This document shows positions 33,601 through 41,713 of a stretch of 64,000 bases of DNA, piece after piece. How positions within the stretch are numbered: the first letter of the stretch is position 1; every line of letters begins with the position of its first letter. Under the pieces are notes generated by a model. The model did no database searches. It saw only the letters and a program-made list of their open reading frames with translations, and was not told where the DNA came from. Source of the stretch: Fonsecaea monophora (Eukaryota > Ascomycota > Eurotiomycetes > Chaetothyriales > Herpotrichiellaceae). Both the position numbers and the translations under genes were made by a program. The DNA lies in NCBI RefSeq assembly GCF_001642475.1, contig NW_019174013.1, positions 1-64,000 on the forward strand. Reading direction: 5' to 3'.

Positions 33601-33916
33601 GGTGATTGATTGACCCTTCCAAAAACGATGTTTGCTGGTGAAGAAAAGCAATTGAAGGGGAAAAATAAATGTTTAAGCGGGCGGGAGTTGGAGAACAACG
33701 AAGCTCCACAGCTTCGAGAGGGAGAGAGAGCTCGGCGGGCAGGCGCATCATCGCTAGGATACGAACACTAACTAAACAGGCTTGACAGGTACACCACCAG
33801 CTCAAACACAACTTTCTCTGCGCAATCCTCCTTTCCTTGAGCTCTTCCTGCTTGTTCCTCGTAGCCTCTTCTACTCCTCTTCTTCACACCACTTGTTCGA
33901 ATTCGTCAATAGCAAG
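33601..33916. promoter_or_regulatory. Divergent promoter region of PET117 and VMA10
   Basis: 316 bp between the two start codons, so both promoters must fit here. It is pyrimidine-rich next to VMA10 (33880-33900) and purine-rich near 33715-33735. No specific factor site stands out. Confidence 0.5.
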
Positions 33917-34581
33917 ATGGTTCGTATCTGTCCCTCCAACGGCGTTACGTTTATGCTAATGCCGATCCAGTCTGCCCAAAACTCGGCGGGCATCCAAACC
34001 CTGCTGGACGTAAGTCAAGAGTGAGGTTCGGGGGGGAAAACGCAAGAGGTGCTAAAATATTTGGGCAGGCAGAGAAAGAGGCTCAGAAGATTGTCCAGAA
34101 AGGTATGTATCCTACGTTCTGTTCCGTGACGAGCGAGATTCCTTACTAACGCAATCCTACACTGTAGCCAGAGAATGTAAGCTTTGACAGCTCTCCGCTG
34201 TCTAGCGTATATCGGATCAGTCTAACGCGCCCCTTTTCTTCGCCAGATCGGACAAAGAGGGTAAAGGACGCCAAAACGGAAGCTCAGAAGGAGATCGAGG
34301 AATATAGGAAGAAGAAGGAGGAAGAGTTCAAGAAGTTTGAGGCCGAGGTGCGCATTCTACGATAACCCCGGAGCCAGGCCTGCGAAGCTTATCAATTTTA
34401 TGCACAGCAATCAAGCGGGAACAAGAAGGCCGAAGACGATGCCAGCAAGGACGCAGAGGCCAAAGTGAAGGAGATCGACCAGGCGGGCAAGAAGGCAGGC
34501 GCCAAAGTCATCGAAGACCTAATCAAAACCGTCATGTCTCCTCATCCTGAAGTGCCGGATAAGATCTCGCGGGAAGACTAA
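33917..34581 (+). CDS. VMA10: V-type ATPase subunit G, 6 exons with two micro-exons
   Basis: Coding exons 33917-33919, 33971-34009, 34069-34102, 34168-34176, 34247-34347 and 34408-34581 total 360 nt, giving 119 residues. The assembled protein, MSAQNSAGIQTLLDAEKEAQ onward with AREYRTKRVKDAK and a long Lys/Glu-rich helix, is subunit G of the V1 peripheral stalk, which with subunit E braces the catalytic head of the vacuolar proton pump. The first coding exon is the ATG alone; exon 4 is only 9 nt (CCAGAGAAT), needed to give the family's A-REY. All introns (51, 59, 65, 70 and 60 nt) have GT..AG ends and phases that fit. Length equals that of family members (114-119). The C-terminal half after AEQSSG carries a further helix. 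Splicing of the two tiny exons is the only uncertain point, though skipping exon 4 would break the known pattern. Confidence 0.95.
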
Positions 34582-35020
34582 GATACGGGACCATGGGAGA
34601 TAGTGCAGCGTTCGATGTCAGACAAGACGGAGAGTGTGGTTGTTCTAGGGGAAGGGCGGGCAATTACACAATGGGGCTGGCGTATTGGAGTCGAATCCTC
34701 TACAAACATAGACATTGCTCGGAAGGGCATGCTATAAACCATATTGACTGAATTCGTTCTAGAGATTTCTATGGTAATTCCAGGGAGGACGTAGGTCAAT
34801 GCGGCTCTACTATATGGTTCCAATGGCAGTCTCACTGCAAGACACTTTGGAGAAGGGGAGGATTGTCGCATTGTTGCTCCCTCTCTCCAGCCGCACCTTG
34901 GGTCGATATGCACGCCTTATCATTATAAGCACATAAAGTCCGGTCTCCTGTCCCAAACCCAGCCTAGAAATACACATGTCCCATTCAGTCCTCCCATACA
35001 GTGTATGACTTCTATTCCCA
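34582..35020. other. Intergenic spacer between convergent genes
   Basis: VMA10 and the lipase gene converge here. A minus-strand frame at 34578-34913 is open but has no recognisable content and overlaps the VMA10 end, so it is not called. Confidence 0.6.
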
Positions 35021-36157
35021 TTAGAGCCCTTGTTTAGCCAGCTCCTCGGCCACGGCGAGATAAAAGGCCACAGCGTTGAATTTCTCCTCGACCAGGCCGA
35101 CGCGGCTGGCCATCTTCTTGAGGCGGTTCGTCCAGTTGATCAGGTCCAGGTGCGTGACGCCGGCCAGAGTGCCCTTGTACTCGCCCCACTTTGCGCTCCT
35201 GACGCTGACGAGGCCGTCGTTGGGGCCCTCGAGCACGTCCATTAGGTCGTGGGACAGGCGGAACACGGACAGTAGGTGCGGCGTCGCGCTGGCCCCGTAC
35301 GACAGGTACTTGACCGACGGGTCGTTGGGGGTGCGCGGGTTGAAGTGCTCAGTCACGTAGCGGGTGGTCAGCTGCGCGAAGGCGCCCGAGTCGATGTTCA
35401 TGCGGCCCAGGAGCTGGTACAGCCGCGGGAGCAGGTCCGGCCCGATGTCCCGGATCAGCATGTCGGCGGTCGAACTGCCCCGGTGCGGTGTGGCGACGGT
35501 GGTCAGGGACCGCACGCGGAAGAGTGATGGTGGAGGACACAGCCGCGAGATCATGTACCGCGCGTCCAGCCCGCCCATGCTGTGCGCGATGATGTTCACT
35601 TCCCTCCCACCATCGTTTCCATCCTCGCCCTGTCCCCCAGTTGCCGCCGCAGGAAGTCTATTCGCGATCTGATCCATGAGCACCTCGGCGCGCTCGGCGA
35701 TCGACGCCGTCCTCGGCACCGTCGTCGTGATGCACTGCACCCCGCGCGCCTGAAACGCCTCCTTGATCCCGCGCCAGTAACTGATCCCGGGTAGCAGATC
35801 CCCCGCGAGCCGCAGTTCGTCGAACCCCATCAGCCCGTGGGCCAGCACGATCGGATACTTAGGCGTCATGTAGTGGGCGCGGAGGCAGGCGTAGTCGCTG
35901 ACGATGAGGCGGCCAGTGTCTGCGAGCGAGCTGGAACTGTCCGGGTCGTAGGATGGAATGTTCTTGCTCTGTTGGTCGCCGGTTTGCCCATGGGTGGTGA
36001 TGGTATTAAGACCATCGGTGGATAGTGATCCTTTGGTAGATGTCGATTCGTGTCGAACTCGGACATGCTCACGAAGGGTCAGCAAGATCTCTGAGACGCG
36101 TGGTCGCCTCCTCCTTATGGGGACTCCAGCATGAAGGCGTGAGACCCTCCATGACAT
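35021..36157 (-). CDS. Serine lipase/esterase (LipA/TGL2-like)
   Basis: A single exon of 378 residues. The core resembles triacylglycerol lipases of the bacterial LipA type and yeast mitochondrial Tgl2: YPIVLAHGLMGF (101-112, oxyanion hole), AHSMGG with nucleophile Ser193, PNDGLV with Asp314 and GVTHLDLI with His336, so the triad is complete. TVATPHRGS (220-228) is the usual loop after the elbow. The first 40 residues are Arg-rich and free of acidic residues over the first 22 (MSWRVSRLHAGVPIRRRRPR), then reach STSTKG; this fits a mitochondrial presequence, as in Tgl2, though it is not proven. The coding region is rich in G/C third positions. The natural substrate (tri- or diacylglycerol, or another ester) cannot be read from sequence. 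The gene lies convergent with VMA10 and tandem with the OSGIN-like gene. Confidence 0.85.
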   Translation of the reverse strand: MSWRVSRLHAGVPIRRRRPRVSEILLTLREHVRVRHESTSTKGSLSTDGLNTITTHGQTGDQQSKNIPSYDPDSSSSLADTGRLIVSDYACLRAHYMTPKYPIVLAHGLMGFDELRLAGDLLPGISYWRGIKEAFQARGVQCITTTVPRTASIAERAEVLMDQIANRLPAAATGGQGEDGNDGGREVNIIAHSMGGLDARYMISRLCPPPSLFRVRSLTTVATPHRGSSTADMLIRDIGPDLLPRLYQLLGRMNIDSGAFAQLTTRYVTEHFNPRTPNDPSVKYLSYGASATPHLLSVFRLSHDLMDVLEGPNDGLVSVRSAKWGEYKGTLAGVTHLDLINWTNRLKKMASRVGLVEEKFNAVAFYLAVAEELAKQGL

Positions 36158-36518
36158 GCTACCGTCTCCTCAAAGAAGCCACTCTGATCCCTTGGTGCGA
36201 TGGATGGTGAAGTGGATTCCATTGGCTGTTGACTTTCTGTCAAAATTTGGGAAAAGCTGTCCACTTGCCATCGACTCCATGTCGAAATCCATGTTTCAAC
36301 GACATCATTAGCTTCGGAGCTGCTTTCCGAAGTCTGGCCGATTGGCTTTTTCGCCACTTCATTCGGCCTCATGCCTGAGGCTCTCAAGACGTGACAACCT
36401 TCAGAGGATGAATTGACGTAGCCCCATCTTCAATATCGTATGTACACTGAAGTGGTATCTAATACGCCAGACCTGGATTACAGCTATCACCCGCGCATCT
36501 GTCTTACCAAAAGCTCTA
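36158..36518. other. Intergenic spacer, lipase promoter
   Basis: No gene is supported in the 361 bp between the lipase start and the end of the OSGIN-like gene. It should hold the lipase promoter. Confidence 0.6.
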
Positions 36519-38232
36519 TCATTCTTTGCGTCTATCCAGCGACATATTAGCCCTTTCCGCTAAACTCACAGGGCTCGACTCATGTCCATCCAGACCGCTC
36601 ATAGCAGGAATCTTTGGTGAGGACGCCGGGGTTTGGTACTGGCCTAAACAAACCTTGACCGACCCGTTGCTCGTTAGCTTGCTCGACTGATCTCTAGTCT
36701 CGCCATCTTGACTCCCGCGCATTATCTTTCCCGCAGCGTAGGCACATCCGCCATATGCAAAGCGAATCAGAGAATCACCAGTCAGACTACCGATAATGAA
36801 AACATGTGGCGCAACCTCGAGATCTTCGTTCGCCTTTTCGCGCAGTGTCTGTGCTGATATCATACCAGCACCACGTAGCGATTCGGCTTCTTTAGGTATC
36901 ACTTCCTGCAGAAGGGATGGTGCGAGATACTCCAACGAGCCCCGTCTTCCAACCACATACTCCAAACCACTCACTTGGCGCTGAAATGGTAATTCCTTCG
37001 TGCTGGCGTTCTGAAAAGTGACTGTAGCTGCTAGTCCGTCGTCAGAGACCTGGACATCAACGACTTCAGTGTTCGGCAACCCTTCGTAGGTCGCATTCCA
37101 ATCGCGACTCAAATCGAAGTCAGATATGATTCGACGATATCTCGGGCGTTTGTCCTTGGGCTTTGCAGAAGGGTTCGCGGCAAGTTTCATCCGCCGGTAC
37201 ACGCCTGCATATTCGGGATAAGCTTGCTGGTGGCAAGCACGTAACGGAGAGGGTGACGTCGACGGAGCCCATTTGTAAATGTGAATAATTTTTTGGCTTG
37301 GTGGGCTCGAGATAATCACATCGGCAGCACTGAAGCCGGAGCCAATGACAAGAAGTGGGTTTGTAGACGGCCCCATCTGTTTGGCACGAAGTTCGACAAG
37401 AGGACGGAGTAGCGGTCGTGGTTGGATGAGCTCGCTGAAAATTCCCGACGCGAGGACGAGATTCTTGCACAGAACATTATGCGACGCGATATAGAAACCA
37501 TGGCCCCGACGAGAAATCCCCCGGACTTGCTCTCCATTATGGATTGAGTCGGCGATGCCCACATGGAAGGGATATTCGGCAAGATAGTCGGCCACAGCAT
37601 GGCGGGATGGCCTGGTATAGACGGGCATTGGCCGACCATTTCGTCTTTGGTAGTGTTCATCAAAGCCGTAGCCGGGAAGCGAAATCATTCCCGCATAACT
37701 AAGAGTTCCAATATCCCAACTTGCGTGGACAGGATTCTCTACCCATTGCCCGCCTGTACTGTGGGTTTGTCCAATAACCATATGAGCAACCGCTCGCGAA
37801 GGCTCGTAGGCCCATCGAATGCACGTCTTTTTCTCCGCGTCATCGGTTTCTCCCAGAGGTCTCACTAATGTGTCCAATAATACATTCACCGGCAGGGCTT
37901 GCGTTGAGTAGGAGAACCGCGAACCAGCGAAATGCTCCGTCAGGTGGTCGAAGTCGATATCGAGGAGATCATGGCCCAGCCGGAGCAGTTTCTCGTGGAG
38001 GATGGCATCCGGATGCGGGCTAGATTCATCGTAGTATGGGATGTGTCCATGGAGGATGTACGAGAGAATCAGAGAGGAGGGGCCGTTTCCTATAGAGGGC
38101 GCAAGAGGTACAGAGTCAGTCTAGTTTCCCTCTATCTACCTTTGGTGACGAGAGATATGAGCATCGGTCATGGAGTGAGCAGCACTTACCAACAATGACG
38201 GTGTCAACCTTTTGAGGCTCGCCATGAGCCAT
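36519..38232 (-). CDS. OSGIN-like FAD-dependent monooxygenase, 2 exons
   Basis: Exon 1 is 38232-38190 and exon 2 is 38089-36519 (100-nt intron), giving 537 residues. The join rebuilds the flavin-binding turn VIVGNGPSS (12-20), followed by LILSYILHGHIPYYD and HPDAILHEKL. The block DIDFDHLTEHFAGSR..NVLLDTLVRP closely follows the pattern of animal oxidative-stress-induced growth inhibitors OSGIN1/2, where DQDLEYLSEGLEGRSS..VLFDALLRP occurs. A second nucleotide-binding motif GSGFSA is at 264-269, and GSLTGDSLIRFAYGGCAYAAG near the end fits the closing flavin motif. Such proteins belong near the class B/N-hydroxylating flavin monooxygenases; OSGIN1 has been reported as an NADPH-dependent monooxygenase. 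The substrate is not evident. The last 70 residues are Ser/Pro-rich and likely disordered. Without exon 1 the protein would lack its FAD motif, which supports the splice. Confidence 0.87.
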
Positions 38233-38460
38233 TGAAAATCTCGTCCCCTTGAGGATTCTGGCATTGTCCTAGGGGCGATGATAAATCCGTATGAATGAAC
38301 TTTTTTTTCTTCACTTTGTCCATAATCGCGGAGGAGGGGCACTTCGGTTGATTCTAACGGGAGAAACAGGGGAGACAATCTGACAGCGGGGTGGGCGCTG
38401 GGCGGGTGATTGGGGGGGCATGGCGCCCCAATTGGATCTCGAAATCGGCCCTGCGGCCCC

Positions 38461-38490
38461 TAAAAGGTTCCTAAAAGGTTCCTAAAAGGT
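38461..38490. repeat. 11-bp tandem repeat, about 2.7 copies
   Basis: TAAAAGGTTCC repeated at 38461 and 38472 with a third partial copy TAAAAGGT at 38483. Non-coding, upstream of the OSGIN-like gene. Confidence 0.9.
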
Positions 38491-38551
38491 GGGCAGGTCT
38501 CGCTAGGTTCATACCAGCTCGCTACCTGTGTAATGTGTGGGTTTAACTAAT

Positions 38552-38563
38552 CTAGGTACCTAG
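38552..38563. repeat. 12-bp perfect palindrome
   Basis: CTAGGTACCTAG, perfectly self-complementary, one member of the family of TAGGTA/TACCTA words found in spacers of this window; it abuts the foldable element beginning at 38565. Confidence 0.9.
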
Positions 38564-38564
38564 T

Positions 38565-38643
38565 ATCGCAACTTCGACTCGAGGTCTCGAACCCTCGGTC
38601 TGTTGGTAATCATTTACCACACAAGATGGATCCCTGTTGCGAT
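38565..38643. repeat. 79-nt inverted-repeat element able to fold as three helices
   Basis: Outer arms ATCGCAAC (38565-38572) and GTTGCGAT (38636-38643) pair perfectly. Inside are two hairpins: CGAGG/CCTCG (38580-38584 with 38593-38597, 8-nt loop) and TGGTAA/TTACCA (38604-38609 with 38614-38619, 4-nt loop). On the minus strand the first hairpin loop reads GTTCGAGA, like a tRNA T-loop, but no D-arm or 7-nt anticodon loop is present. It may be a small structured RNA, a tRNA relic or chance. Confidence 0.45.
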
Positions 38644-38748
38644 GGCTTCTTCTGTCCGTACTTAAATCGACTGGGACCACCCCATTAGGTCGATCAGATC
38701 ATCCTATGTCAGGAGACACTGCTGCGGACAAGCAGGAATCGTGGAGGC

Positions 38749-39687
38749 TTAGAGCTTCCACACGGGCGGTCTCTTTTCAAAAAAGGCATTGATACCTTCC
38801 CTGGCATCCGCAGATCTTGCATGAAGAGCCATGAGCCTGCCGGTCCATGCCACGGCATCTTCGTAGCCATCTCCTCCGGAAGTAGAGGATGCCCCAGACA
38901 GTCCCAACTGCGTCCAATATCCCCATTTGCCCAGCGCCTGTGGCTGTGCAGCCGTCTTCTCGGATAACTGACTAACTATTTGGGCAACCCGCATCTCTAG
39001 GGCTGCCTCATCTGGAAACACCTCAACTGCCCCTCCTGGGAGCTGATCGGCTCGAACTGGCTCGGCCAGGGCCAGCATCCGGTAGGTAAACGCATGTCCC
39101 AGTCTGCGCGAGACGGCTGTGGACGGAGATGTGCATGGCAACCCTAACGATGCTCCAGGCAGGCGAAATTGAGTTGAAGCGCACGCCAGCGGGAGATCCG
39201 TTGTCAGAGCCAACTGGGCTCCTGCAGCTGTCGCCAGGCCTTGGATAACACCAATCACTGGGGCCGGAGAGCGCCTGATCAAGGACATGACTTCGGCGCA
39301 GAGGGCGAATGTCTCCTTTACTTCGTCGTGGCTCAGTTTTCGTAGCTCGCCCAGGTCGTGGCCTGATGAAAAGACAGAACCCTCAGTGCGTAGCACAATA
39401 ACATTGGGTAGTCCCCGTCGATGCTCTTGCCAGCGTTCGATGTCAAGGAGCCATCCATATTCTTCTGCAGCTTCAGAATTCTCGGCCTTTGCCGCCGTCT
39501 CTAACTCCTCCAGTATTCCCGGTTTGAAGGGAGGAAGTATTCTCACCCGGCCGTCAACAGGTGATCTGTTGTATGCGTGCAGTTGATCTCGTAAATCCCG
39601 CAGGACTGCGAGAGAAAGGGCATTTCGACGCTTTCCATTCTTGATCGCCAGGTAAGCAGCGCGATTTGGCAAGGCTGGCCAAGTCAT
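38749..39687 (-). CDS. Enoyl-CoA hydratase/isomerase family protein (ECHDC3-like)
   Basis: A single exon of 312 residues. The crotonase fold is clear: AIKNGKRRNALSLAVL near the start, VFSSGHDLGELRKL (about 109-122) as the first oxyanion strand, and PVIGVIQGLATAAGAQLALTTDLPLA (about 149-174) as the central helix. FRLPGASLGLPCTSPSTAVSRRLG and the ending FFEKRPPVWKL match the mitochondrial ECHDC3 pattern. That group has unclear catalysis, since the usual second glutamate of hydratases is replaced; in this protein no Glu is seen in the LPGASLGL stretch. An insertion of about 45 residues (46-92) separates the first strand from the oxyanion loop and looks specific to this lineage. No clear presequence. 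The gene sits 200 bp downstream of GPI3 on the same strand. Confidence 0.88.
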   Translation of the reverse strand: MTWPALPNRAAYLAIKNGKRRNALSLAVLRDLRDQLHAYNRSPVDGRVRILPPFKPGILEELETAAKAENSEAAEEYGWLLDIERWQEHRRGLPNVIVLRTEGSVFSSGHDLGELRKLSHDEVKETFALCAEVMSLIRRSPAPVIGVIQGLATAAGAQLALTTDLPLACASTQFRLPGASLGLPCTSPSTAVSRRLGHAFTYRMLALAEPVRADQLPGGAVEVFPDEAALEMRVAQIVSQLSEKTAAQPQALGKWGYWTQLGLSGASSTSGGDGYEDAVAWTGRLMALHARSADAREGINAFFEKRPPVWKL

Positions 39688-39887
39688 GTTGAAAGAATTT
39701 CCTTATTGGTGGGTTGAGTACGTTTTCAAGTGTGCCATGCGCTCTCAACAGTTGATTTATTCCTGCTCCTTGGGGAGGCGCGCCAATGCAAGCTCTCCCG
39801 TTTTCGAATATCGCCCTCCGCCAGTGGGGCACAAATCACGGGGGCATTTCCGATCCGAGGTCGTTCCTTGAATATGTCGGTGTCATT

Positions 39888-41393
39888 TCATCGCATGACA
39901 AGGCTACCATTTCGTCGATCCATGACATCTGTGCCTCGTCGACGGTATGTACCATTCTCCACCGGCTTGTTCTTATCATTGATGAAGGGCTTTCGTGGCC
40001 AAGATCGTGCAATATCGATTCTTGATCTCGGGGCCCAGATCTCCAGGAACAGAAATATGAGATAGTCGATGACAACGCAGAGGCAGAATAGCTTCCCAGC
40101 CCATATACCACATCCGTAATATCGTTTTAGTCGGTCGATCAGCGCGTAACCGCGGACACGGGAGGCACTCCAAGGGGCATTTGCATGTTGACCGTAGAAC
40201 TCTTGTTCAGTAATCGCGCCCGTGATGCCATCATATACTCGTTCCGTCCGTTGGGCAACATCGGTCCAGGAATACATCATCTTGACCTGATCGTGGAAGC
40301 GTTCAGTTTTCACCTTGCCCGAGCGCAAGGCAGCTATAGCTTTACCAGTCGCCACGACCAGGTCGTCCTCTTCAGGCTTAGCAAAGGTCGTCATGTGCGC
40401 TGGAAGCACCTCAGGTATCCCACCGACTCTGGTACAAACCACGTACAGCCCACAACTCGCGGCCTCCACAATCACAGTCCCAAACGCCTCAGTCAGGCTT
40501 GGATGTAAGTAGATATGCCCCTTGACCATCACGTCACGGACTTCTTCATGGCGCACAGGGCCGAGCAACTCGACTTTGTCTTGAAGCATTCGCCTTTCGA
40601 GCATCTGTTCTAGATCGATGGCTTTGGGCCCTGAGCCGGCGATGATGAAACGGACATTAGGATGTGCGGCAAGGATTCTTGGAATGGCAGCAATCAAAAG
40701 GTCGGTTCCTTTGTTGTAGAAGAGTCGGGATATCACCACAATCACAATTGTGTCTCCAGGACCGAGGCGCTGCGGAAGTGGCCTGGGTCTCATATATCCG
40801 GTATTGTTGTCGGACTTGGAAACGTATGTCTTGGGTTGGAAGTTTTCGGCAACCACGGCATTCGGTATCACTGACACCATCAACGGGTCAAGAGACGCTC
40901 GAAGAACGGTGTTTTCCTTGCAGGTATGGCTGACACAGATGACATGGTCAACATCACTCAGGGCGAACTTGAGTAGCTTGTTCGTCAAGATGGAAGCAGC
41001 GTCAGCAAACCCGAACAGGGAATGATCGGTGAAAACGGTGCGTAGGCCCATGGTTCGAGCATGAAGAATAGCCTCATGACAGAAGCTGCTCAGGCTTCCA
41101 TGACCATGAACGATCTGGATCTCTTCCCTGATGACGATGTTGCGGAAAATGGGGAAGAACGAGAACACCGTAGGCATGGTTGTTTCTCGATAGATGACCA
41201 GAAAGGGAACGTGGTAGACTTTCAGTCCGTTCGTCAAGTAATGAATCCCCGTGCGGCCATTGTATGCATGTGTGATCACCACGACCTTATGGCCACGATC
41301 GATCAGCTTAGAAGATAGTTGATATATATGGCTTTCCACACCCCCCGGTTGGGGGAAGAAGAAGTCGCTGACCATCGCGATGTTGTAAGGCAT
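39888..41393 (-). CDS. GPI3: GPI3/PIG-A, catalytic subunit of GPI-GlcNAc transferase
   Basis: A single exon of 501 residues from the ATG at 41393; the frame is open nine bases further but only a TTG is there. GPI3 transfers GlcNAc from UDP-GlcNAc to phosphatidylinositol, the first step of GPI-anchor synthesis, on the cytosolic face of the ER. Seen: NIAMVSDFFFPQPGGVESHIYQL at the start, HGHGSLSSFCHEA, FTDHSLFGFADAASI, VSVIPNAVV and the nucleotide-sugar motif SLTEAFGTVIVEAASCG near residue 300, all characteristic of PIG-A in the GT4 family. A C-terminal membrane segment CLCVVIDYLIFLFLEIW (about 455-471) anchors the protein. Length fits (450-520). It is divergent from DBP6, 320 bp apart. Essential in yeast. 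Confidence 0.97.
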   Translation of the reverse strand: MPYNIAMVSDFFFPQPGGVESHIYQLSSKLIDRGHKVVVITHAYNGRTGIHYLTNGLKVYHVPFLVIYRETTMPTVFSFFPIFRNIVIREEIQIVHGHGSLSSFCHEAILHARTMGLRTVFTDHSLFGFADAASILTNKLLKFALSDVDHVICVSHTCKENTVLRASLDPLMVSVIPNAVVAENFQPKTYVSKSDNNTGYMRPRPLPQRLGPGDTIVIVVISRLFYNKGTDLLIAAIPRILAAHPNVRFIIAGSGPKAIDLEQMLERRMLQDKVELLGPVRHEEVRDVMVKGHIYLHPSLTEAFGTVIVEAASCGLYVVCTRVGGIPEVLPAHMTTFAKPEEDDLVVATGKAIAALRSGKVKTERFHDQVKMMYSWTDVAQRTERVYDGITGAITEQEFYGQHANAPWSASRVRGYALIDRLKRYYGCGIWAGKLFCLCVVIDYLIFLFLEIWAPRSRIDIARSWPRKPFINDKNKPVENGTYRRRGTDVMDRRNGSLVMR

Positions 41394-41713
41394 GGTGACC
41401 AAGTGTATGTCTCATCCGATATTGCTGGAGCCCTGAGGAAGACAAGCCACTTTCAAAAATCGGAGCCATCAATGACATTAACCCTTGAGTCTTGTTTTGC
41501 GTATGGATATCGCAATGTTGCTCATGGCCAACACGAAGATGCAGGCGGAAAAAGGGGAAATTCGGGGCATCGCAAGCCCGAAGGCGGTGAGGAAATTCTG
41601 CCGGCGAAATTTCCAAACTTTCATCGACCAACATTCATGAACCTCCAATTTTCTCATCCAACGCTCGAGACTACACCACGGGAAAGGAGGTTTCCCCCGT
41701 CTTCTCTTAGCAC
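41394..41713. promoter_or_regulatory. Divergent promoter region of GPI3 and DBP6
   Basis: 320 bp between the two start codons, so both promoters should lie here. No specific factor site stands out; the plus-strand open frame over it is an upstream read-through without recognisable content. Confidence 0.5.

Larger units (their letters stand above)
38233..38748. other. Structured intergenic region upstream of the OSGIN-like gene
   Basis: No protein gene is supported. The spacer holds three notable elements: an 11-bp tandem at 38461-38490, a 12-bp palindrome at 38552-38563 and a 79-nt foldable element at 38565-38643, each listed separately. The OSGIN-like promoter and the 3' UTR of the enoyl-CoA hydratase gene should also lie here. 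Confidence 0.55.

Noticed and set aside
38565..38643. tRNA gene on the minus strand
   Set aside because: Perfect outer arms and a T-loop-like hairpin exist, but there is no D-arm, the middle hairpin has a 4-nt loop and the spacing to the outer arm is wrong. Kept only as a foldable element.
41394..41402. Longer GPI3 start three codons upstream
   Set aside because: That codon is TTG; the ATG at 41393 gives the family-typical MPYNIAMVSDFF start.
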